Of a stretch of 5,518 nt of DNA, positions 1 through 4,046 are shown in pieces. The stretch is from Armatimonadota bacterium. GTDB lineage: Bacteria; Armatimonadota; Zipacnadia; Zipacnadales; VGFC01. The notes beneath the pieces are model-generated. The model had not been told where the DNA came from. It did not search any database and saw only the letters and a program-made list of their open reading frames with translations. The position numbers were made by a program, and so were the translations under genes. Each line of letters opens with the position of its first letter. Within the stretch, counting starts at the first letter, position 1. Where the stretch lies: NCBI GenBank assembly GCA_016869015.1, contig VGFB01000327.1:1-5518 (forward strand), written 5' to 3'.

Positions 1-104
1 TCAAACACGCTGTACTGCACCCGATTACCGAAGCTCGACAGCAGCGTGTGGACCTTGCCGCGGTCCGCGTCGGGCGTGATGTCGTACGGGGCGATGTAGA
101 GCAT
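1..104 (-). CDS. cas2: CRISPR-associated endonuclease Cas2, N-terminal part (cut by the left window edge)
   Basis: Reading leftward from the ATG at 104, 34 codons are open to the window edge. Seen: the protein begins MLYIAPYDITPD, the first Cas2 beta strand with the conserved Tyr-Asp pair (Y7, D8). The Asp is the usual metal-binding position at the Cas2 dimer interface. It continues D-R-G-K-V into the first helix and then F-G-N-R-V-Q-Y-S-V-F, the hallmark Cas2 'G-x-R-V-Q-Y-S-V-F-E' strand; the cut codon starts GA, fitting Glu or Asp. Known: Cas2 is a small protein, usually about 85-100 residues, that bridges Cas1 dimers during spacer acquisition. The start is supported by a G-rich weak Shine-Dalgarno at about 112-117. 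Upstream, on the same strand, lies a possible decayed cas1, separated by an unusually long gap containing a palindrome. Whether the rest is intact cannot be seen. The family call is confident; the CRISPR subtype is not determinable. Confidence 0.87.
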   Translation of the reverse strand, partial: MLYIAPYDITPDADRGKVHTLLSSFGNRVQYSVF

Positions 105-111
105 CGCTGCA

Positions 112-117
112 CCCCGC
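112..117 (-). promoter_or_regulatory. Weak G-rich ribosome binding site for cas2
   Basis: On the minus strand the sequence just before the ATG reads GCGGGGTGCAGCG. The G-run lies about 7 nt before the start and is a weak Shine-Dalgarno match. It sits between the end of the palindrome (126) and the cas2 start, so a folded palindrome would not directly cover it. Confidence 0.3.
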
Positions 118-125
118 AAGGCGGA

Positions 126-201
126 ACCACGAAGACGCGAAGATCGCGAAGCAGCACGAAGACGTCTTTGTGCCTCTTCGTGAGCTTCGTGTCTTCGTGG
201 T
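126..201. repeat. Near-perfect 76-nt palindrome of short 'cacgaag'-type units
   Basis: The arms 126-163 and 164-201 are inverted copies of each other with no spacer. Of 38 facing positions, 32 are Watson-Crick pairs, 3 are G/T (137/190, 146/181, 158/169) and 3 are mismatches (143/184, 152/175, 153/174). The outermost 11 bp (accacgaagac and gtcttcgtggt) match perfectly. Each arm is itself made of 8-10-bp units ending in cgaag: accacgaag, acgcgaag, atcgcgaag, cagcacgaag. General knowledge: similar low-complexity inverted repeats are scattered between genes in many environmental bacterial genomes, and their function is unknown. Here it lies between the putative cas1 end and cas2. The three G/T positions pair as G-U only in RNA copied in the plus direction; in a cas-sense (minus) transcript they become A-C mismatches. 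It has no T-run, so it is not a classic terminator. Confidence 0.85.
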
Positions 202-214
202 AGGTGTAGGCCGT

Positions 215-319
215 TCAGTGGCCCAACGTCAGCGGCACGTACGCGCTCAGCTCGCCGAGGACCGTCTGGGCCAGGACGCGCGCCTGGAGCTCGATCCACC
301 GTCCCGCTGATCGCCAGCC
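215..319 (-). pseudogene. Probable C-terminal remnant of CRISPR integrase Cas1
   Basis: On the minus strand a frame ending in TGA at 217-215 encodes W-I-E-L-QARVLAQTVLGEL-SA-YVPL and then TLGH. This resembles the end of Cas1 proteins, where a final helix of the type 'QAxxLAxxLxGEL' is followed by 'Y-x-P-F/L' and a few residues. Position fits too: cas1 normally lies directly before cas2 on the same strand. The frame stays open only back to an in-frame TGA at 367-365 and holds no ATG or GTG start. None of the three minus frames from 320 to 511 resembles the Cas1 catalytic domain. This is therefore most likely a 5'-truncated cas1 without its active-site residues. The gap to cas2 is about 110 bp, much longer than the usual near-overlap. 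The match is short (about 27 residues), so the identity is an inference supported mainly by its neighbour cas2. Confidence 0.42.
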
Positions 320-449
320 ACAGACAAGCCGTTGCCCGCATGGTCCGTCGTCTCCCCATCCACGTCATGATCGCCCCCCTTCCCCGGACCCTCGCAGGTC
401 TCCTCACTCTCCGTGCCGAATGGCCTCGCCGTTGCCGCCGTGCCGTCCC

Positions 450-489
450 CGCAACTCCGCAGTTCCGCAGCTCCGGAACCCCACAACTC
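450..489. repeat. Five degenerate 8-bp tandem units before the oxidoreductase start
   Basis: Five consecutive octamers are seen: CGCAACTC, CGCAGTTC, CGCAGCTC, CGGAACCC, CACAACTC. The first three fit CGCARYTC; the last two are more diverged. The block ends 22 nt before the ATG at 512. Similar short-period 'cgcagttc' sequences occur between genes in some environmental bacteria. A role such as regulator binding or leader structure is possible but unproven. Confidence 0.7.
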
Positions 490-501
490 CCGCCGCCCCA
501 C

Positions 502-505
502 GAGG
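502..505 (+). promoter_or_regulatory. Ribosome binding site (GAGG) deciding the oxidoreductase start
   Basis: GAGG ends 6 nt before the ATG at 512. This modest Shine-Dalgarno, together with the Rossmann strand beginning immediately after that ATG, favours 512 over the in-frame ATG at 413. Confidence 0.5.
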
Positions 506-511
506 CTTGCC

Positions 512-1501
512 ATGCTGAACGTCGCTCTGCTCGGGCTGAAGGGTCACCAGGGCGTGATTCTCGAGGGCCTTCGGGCGCTGGATGAGGTCCGCCTCGCGGC
601 CGTCGCCGATGACGACCCGAACGCGCTGAAGCCCGTGCCGAACTGGCCTGCGGCGGACGCCGATACGCGGTGCTACGCCGACTGGCGGGAGCTGCTGGCG
701 GAGGAGACGCCGGACATCGTCGGGGTGTGCGACCACGACGGCGTTCGCGCGGAGCAGATCGTCGGGAGCGCGCAGCGCGGCTGCCACATCCTGTCCGAGA
801 AGCCGCTCGCGATGACCCTCGAGGAGCTGGCACAGGTGCGGGAGGCGGTGAAAGCGGCGCAGGTGCGCCTGTCGATGCTCCTGACGATGCGGTTCGATCC
901 GCCGTACCGCGTCATGCGCGAGGTCATCTCTGCCGGGCGCATCGGCGAGGTCGTCCTGGCGACGGTTCAGAAGTCCTACCGCCTGGGCAACCGGCCCGAG
1001 TGGCAGCGGGATCGGCGCACCTTCAGCGGGATCATCCCCTTCATCGGCATCCATGCGCTGGACCTCATCCGCTGGACGACCGGGCGCGAACTCGTCTCGG
1101 CGATGGCCTACCAGAGCAACGCCGCGCACCCCGAGCTGCGGGACATGGAGGACAACGCCTCGATTGCGCTGCGGCTGGACAACGGCGGCTCGGCCTCCGC
1201 CCGGCTGGACTACTGCCGCCCGGCCGCCGCACCGACCCACGGGGATGACCGACTGCGGGTCGCGGGGAGCCGGGGTGTGATCGAGTGCCTCGGCGCGGCG
1301 CACGCGGTGACGCTCATCACCGCGGAGAACCCGCCGGAGGAGTTGCCCCAGCCCGAGCCGCAGAACCAGTTCGTGCAGTACGTCGCCGCGCTGGGGGACG
1401 GGTCGCCGTTCGGTGTGCCGGAGGAGGACTGCTTCCGGATGACCGAGGTCTGCCTCAGGATCCGCGACGCGGCCCTGGCGGGGCAGCCGGCGGAGCTGTG
1501 A
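512..1501 (+). CDS. Gfo/Idh/MocA-family NAD(P)-dependent oxidoreductase
   Basis: Complete protein of 329 residues, normal for the family (about 320-400). Residues 1 to about 120 form the N-terminal Rossmann domain: MLNVALLGLKGHQG carries a variant dinucleotide-binding glycine loop (G8-L-K-G-H-Q-G14), and the next strand ends in V-A-D-D-D (31-35), whose acids could contact the ribose of NAD(H). The signature S-E-K-P-L-A is at 95-100, with the cofactor-site Lys97. The C-terminal alpha/beta substrate domain contains G-I-H-A-L-D-L (179-185), where the family's catalytic His (here H181) and Asp usually lie. Known members oxidise or reduce sugars, inositols, amino sugars or related polyols; the substrate cannot be told here. 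An upstream in-frame ATG at 413 would add 33 low-complexity residues encoded partly by the octamer repeats, so 512 is the better start. No signal peptide is seen, so it is probably cytoplasmic. It converges on the glycyl-radical enzyme gene, and no operon partner is visible. Confidence 0.92.
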   Translation: MLNVALLGLKGHQGVILEGLRALDEVRLAAVADDDPNALKPVPNWPAADADTRCYADWRELLAEETPDIVGVCDHDGVRAEQIVGSAQRGCHILSEKPLAMTLEELAQVREAVKAAQVRLSMLLTMRFDPPYRVMREVISAGRIGEVVLATVQKSYRLGNRPEWQRDRRTFSGIIPFIGIHALDLIRWTTGRELVSAMAYQSNAAHPELRDMEDNASIALRLDNGGSASARLDYCRPAAAPTHGDDRLRVAGSRGVIECLGAAHAVTLITAENPPEELPQPEPQNQFVQYVAALGDGSPFGVPEEDCFRMTEVCLRIRDAALAGQPAEL

Positions 1502-1504
1502 CCT

Positions 1505-1587
1505 GCGCCGTAGCCGTACCGTGCCTGCGGCTCGCCCGAGCCGCGCCGTAGCGTCCGGCGTGCGGGTCAGGCGACCCGCAGGCACGG
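1505..1587. repeat. Tandem 38-bp hairpin units inside a 12-bp inverted repeat
   Basis: The 10-mer GCGCCGTAGC occurs exactly at 1505-1514 and again at 1543-1552, 38 bp apart. Each copy is followed by a hairpin: ggctcg/cgagcc (1529-1534 and 1537-1542), then tgcgggtc/gacccgca (1561-1568 and 1573-1580). A perfect 12-bp inverted repeat, ccgtgcctgcgg (1519-1530) and ccgcaggcacgg (1576-1587), encloses both and shares bases with the inner hairpins, so the two folds are mutually exclusive. The block fills the spacer between two convergent genes. It may be a dispersed REP-like element and/or act in transcription termination. Confidence 0.75.
1561..1580. terminator. GC-rich hairpin, possible bidirectional terminator
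   Basis: A perfect 8-bp stem (tgcgggtc/gacccgca) with a 4-nt loop (aggc) lies 60 nt after the oxidoreductase stop and 65 nt after the glycyl-radical enzyme stop. Neither strand has a T-run after the stem, so it is not a classic Rho-independent terminator. Its location between convergent genes makes a role in transcript ends or RNA stability plausible. Confidence 0.35.
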
Positions 1588-1604
1588 ACGGAAGCGGCAA
1601 GGGA

Positions 1605-1630
1605 ACCACGGAACACACGGAAGGGCACGG
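1605..1630. repeat. Short 9-bp-period 'ccacggaa' repeat
   Basis: Three imperfect units are seen: accacggaa, cacacggaa, gggcacgg. The unit length and the core 'cacg-aa' resemble the units in the palindrome at 126-201, suggesting the same class of intergenic repeat in a shorter form without an inverted partner. It ends 15 nt beyond the stop codon of the glycyl-radical enzyme gene. Confidence 0.55.
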
Positions 1631-1644
1631 CGCGGACACCAAGC

Positions 1645-3906
1645 CTACATCACGTGCTCGGTTCGCGCGATGATGGCTTCCTGCATCTCCGGGCTGAGGC
1701 GGGTCCAGTAGGCGCTGAAGCCGCCCACCCGCACCACCAGTGACTCGTAGCGCTCCGGGTGCTGCTGGGCCTCCCGCAGGAGGCGGTTGTCCACAACGTT
1801 GACCTGCAGCTGCTGCCCGCCGAGCCCGCAGTAGGTGCGCGCCAGGGCCATCAGCGCCTCGACGAACTCCCCCTCCACCTGCCTCGGTGGCGTGAAGCGC
1901 AGCGTCAGGGCCAGGACCCCGTGCGCGCGGTCGTGGTTCAGCCGCGCGGCCGACGCCAGCACCGCCGTGGGCCCGTGAGCATCGCGGCCCTGACTCGCGC
2001 CGCACGAATCGGCCAGAGGCGCGCCGGCCCGGCGACCGTCGGGCGTGGCTCCGGTCTGCCGGCCCCAGTCCAGGTGCCCGGTCCAACCGACGACGTCGAA
2101 GTTGTAGCAGCCCTCGCCGACCGCGGTTCTCCGCGAGCGCAACTCCTCAAGCACGGTGTCATACAGCGACGCCACGAAGGCGTCGTGCGCGGGGTCGTCG
2201 TTGCCGAACTTCGGGCAGTCGCGCAGGCAGCGCTCCCGCAGCGCCTCCTGCCCCTGCCAGTCGGCGTCCAGGATCGCCACGAACTCAGCGAGGGCGAGCT
2301 GCCGCCGCTCGTAGACCAGCTCCCGCAGCACGGCCAGGCTGTCGCCCAGGTTGGTCAAACCGAGCACATCCGCCTGACCCTCGTTGTAGCGGCAGCCGCC
2401 CGCGCGGAGGTCGACCCCGCGCTCCACGGTGTCGTACGCGAGCAGCGACCGCAGTCCGCTAGGGAACCGCTCGGCCAGCACGCGCAGGCTCACACCCGCC
2501 ATCTCAACGCACGTGTCCAGGACCGCGCGCATCTGGGTCTGCCACGCGGCCATGAGGTCGTCAAGCGTCGCCAGGGCCTCCGGGGGACCCGTGCGCGGCC
2601 CGGCCTGCTCGCCCGAGAGCGGGTCGACGCCATCATGCAGCGCGAGCTCCAGCCACTTCAGCCCGTTCACCAGGATGTCCTCATACCCGCCGTAGGACCG
2701 CCCCGGCACGACCACCTGCGCACAGCCCGTGAGTGCGTAGTCCCGCGCGTCCTCCAGCGAGACACCTCGGGCCTGCAGGCTGCGGATGATCGGGCCGTCG
2801 TTCACCAGGGGCGGCATCCCCCCGCCGCCCGCGATGGTGCGGCAAGCCTGCCGCAGGACCGGCTCGGGCAGGCGGGGATGGACGCGGAGCGCGAGGTTGG
2901 GCGCCTCCAGTTGCAGACGCTCCGTGGCCTCCAGGGCCAGTCGGGTGAGGGCGTTGCAGGCATCGCGCCCCTGGGCATCCACGCCGCCCACCACCGCGCT
3001 CCAGGAGCGGTTCTCGTCGAAGCGCACCCAGAGGGAGGCGATCAGCTCGCGGGCTCCGGCCTCGCCGATGACGCCCGCTGCGAGGTCGCGCTCGAGATAG
3101 GGCCCGAGGTCCTGGTCGATTCGCGCGCACGAGTCCGCGCCGTTGAGGTAGAACAGCAGCCAGAAGGTCTGCACTGCTTCGCGGAACGTCTCGGGCGGAT
3201 GCTCGGGACAGCGCGCTAGAAGCGCCGCGATCCCCTGCAGCTCCGTCCGGCGTTCCGGCGTCGTGCTCGGATGTTGCGCCGTCACGAGCGCCGACTCGCG
3301 GACCGCGCTCGCGAAGCCGCGCACGCCCTCCACGACCCGCAGCAGCCCGTCGTACCACGCTTCCCGGCCCGGGTTCGCCGCGCGCCCGCGCGCAATGCGC
3401 TCCCACATCCCGACCGCGCCCAGCTCCAGGAACAGGCGGTACTCCTGGCTCGCATGGCCGGCCCACGGCCCCAGCCCGCTGCCCGGGACACGCCCGGAGA
3501 TGCCACGCCTGGCCCACTCCGCGGTCACCAGCCCGCCGAAGTCCTGGCCATCCCACTCAGCCCGGATCTGCTCCAGCAGCGCCCGCTGCTCGCCGCTTGT
3601 GGAGGGCTCATCCATCAGCCTCTGCCACAGGCCCGCCTCGAACCGCACGCCTCCGTACTCCGACGCGAACACGGTGGAGAAGACACCGAACCGCCCCAGC
3701 ACCAGCTCATCGGGCTTGACGGTGGGGCGGCTCGCCTCCCACTGCGCCGCGACCGCGTGCGCCAATCGCAGCTCCCTTGGCGCGTCCGCATGGGCCATCC
3801 ACGCCTCGTGGAACGGCTCCGCCCATACCCTCGGGGGAGCCGCCCGGCGGTTGGCGAGCAGCCGTTCCTCACGCGCCGTCAGTGGGGTACACACGGGCCG
3901 GGCCAT
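1645..3906 (-). CDS. Glycyl-radical enzyme, pyruvate formate-lyase superfamily
   Basis: Complete protein of 753 residues, a usual length (PFL is about 760). Residues from about 8 to 610 form the PFL-like barrel domain and about 620-753 the glycyl-radical domain. Seen: the thiyl cysteine loop L-T-G-C395-A-Q397; the family segments G-G-C-R-Y-N (503-508), T-P-D-G-R-R-A-G-x-P-L-A-D (621-633) and Q-G-R-D-x-x-G-P-T-A-V-L (639-650); and the radical site R-V-G-G729-F-S-A-Y-W followed by the typical E-x-Q-x-x-I-I-A-R-T-E-H tail. Known: a radical-SAM activase places the radical on the Gly, which passes it to the Cys to start cleavage, elimination or addition chemistry. Odd: Gln397 stands where dehydratases and decarboxylases (choline TMA-lyase, glycerol dehydratase, HPA decarboxylase) have Glu, and the radical motif has Gly728 in place of the usual Ala/Ser/Cys. 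PFL's double Cys is absent, so pyruvate formate-lyase activity is unlikely. No signal peptide; cytoplasmic. No activase is adjacent. It is transcribed away from the symporter gene. Family certain, substrate unknown. The ATG at 3906 lacks a strong Shine-Dalgarno. Confidence 0.95.
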   Translation of the reverse strand: MARPVCTPLTAREERLLANRRAAPPRVWAEPFHEAWMAHADAPRELRLAHAVAAQWEASRPTVKPDELVLGRFGVFSTVFASEYGGVRFEAGLWQRLMDEPSTSGEQRALLEQIRAEWDGQDFGGLVTAEWARRGISGRVPGSGLGPWAGHASQEYRLFLELGAVGMWERIARGRAANPGREAWYDGLLRVVEGVRGFASAVRESALVTAQHPSTTPERRTELQGIAALLARCPEHPPETFREAVQTFWLLFYLNGADSCARIDQDLGPYLERDLAAGVIGEAGARELIASLWVRFDENRSWSAVVGGVDAQGRDACNALTRLALEATERLQLEAPNLALRVHPRLPEPVLRQACRTIAGGGGMPPLVNDGPIIRSLQARGVSLEDARDYALTGCAQVVVPGRSYGGYEDILVNGLKWLELALHDGVDPLSGEQAGPRTGPPEALATLDDLMAAWQTQMRAVLDTCVEMAGVSLRVLAERFPSGLRSLLAYDTVERGVDLRAGGCRYNEGQADVLGLTNLGDSLAVLRELVYERRQLALAEFVAILDADWQGQEALRERCLRDCPKFGNDDPAHDAFVASLYDTVLEELRSRRTAVGEGCYNFDVVGWTGHLDWGRQTGATPDGRRAGAPLADSCGASQGRDAHGPTAVLASAARLNHDRAHGVLALTLRFTPPRQVEGEFVEALMALARTYCGLGGQQLQVNVVDNRLLREAQQHPERYESLVVRVGGFSAYWTRLSPEMQEAIIARTEHVM

Positions 3907-4046
3907 GGCCGAAGGTAAGTCCCCTGTCCCCGAAGTTGCCGCTCCGCCCCGGCAGGCTCGGGCTCCGCTCTATGCAACGCCCAGGGAGGGAGGACCTCCA
4001 CGACGGGGAAGAGACCCGCAGCTCTGCCCGCGTGAGGAGCCCCGGC
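3907..4046. promoter_or_regulatory. Divergent intergenic region shared by the glycyl-radical enzyme and the symporter
   Basis: About 140 bp separate two genes read in opposite directions, so promoters for both must lie here or further inside the genes. No -35/-10 pair with 16-18-bp spacing is convincing on either strand; a TTGCCG at 3936-3941 and a TATGCA at 3971-3976 are about 29 bp apart. No clear operator palindrome was found. The only firm signal is the symporter's ribosome binding site. Shared control of the two genes is possible but not shown. Confidence 0.45.
4034..4039 (+). promoter_or_regulatory. Strong ribosome binding site (GAGGAG) of the symporter gene
   Basis: GAGGAG ends 7 nt before the ATG at 4047, which is optimal spacing, and fixes the start of the symporter. 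It is clearly the strongest Shine-Dalgarno in the window. Confidence 0.75.

Larger units (their letters stand above)
321..511. other. Non-coding region upstream of the oxidoreductase gene
   Basis: No credible gene is seen on either strand. Open frames here give low-complexity Arg/Pro/Ser/Gly-rich peptides typical of GC-rich non-coding DNA. It should contain the promoter of the plus-strand oxidoreductase gene, but no convincing -35/-10 pair with normal spacing could be picked out. The last part holds the 8-bp tandem units listed separately. The cas1-like homology ends near the left side of this stretch, so it may hold the break point that removed the rest of cas1. Confidence 0.5.

Noticed and set aside
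126..201. The 76-nt palindrome as a CRISPR repeat, leader or IS end
   Set aside because: It is single, has no spacer-repeat periodicity, lies upstream of cas2 between the cas genes, and is not next to a transposase or a target-site duplication.
413..511. Upstream in-frame ATG at 413 as the oxidoreductase start
   Set aside because: It would add 33 low-complexity residues across the 8-bp tandem units, before a Rossmann strand that begins directly at the ATG at 512, which has its own GAGG.
321..511. Hidden Cas1 body in another reading frame (frameshifted cas1)
   Set aside because: All three minus frames were read and none shows Cas1-like strands or catalytic-region motifs; the open frames encode low-complexity sequence.
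1561..1580. The hairpin as a confident Rho-independent terminator
   Set aside because: There is no T-run after the stem on either strand, so only a low-confidence termination role was kept.
404..2086. 560-codon open frame on the minus strand opposite the oxidoreductase and overlapping the 3' end of the glycyl-radical enzyme gene
   Set aside because: The peptide is Arg/Gly/Ala/Pro/His-rich and resembles no family. Two recognisable genes occupy the same DNA, and long antisense frames are expected in such GC-rich coding DNA.
1759..3219. 486-codon open frame on the plus strand inside the glycyl-radical enzyme gene
   Set aside because: Its composition is typical of the antisense of a GC-rich gene, there is no family motif, and the minus-strand gene has every family motif along its full length.
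3936..3976. TTGCCG and TATGCA as a sigma-70-type promoter for the symporter
   Set aside because: The boxes are about 29 bp apart rather than 16-18, so the pair is not credible.
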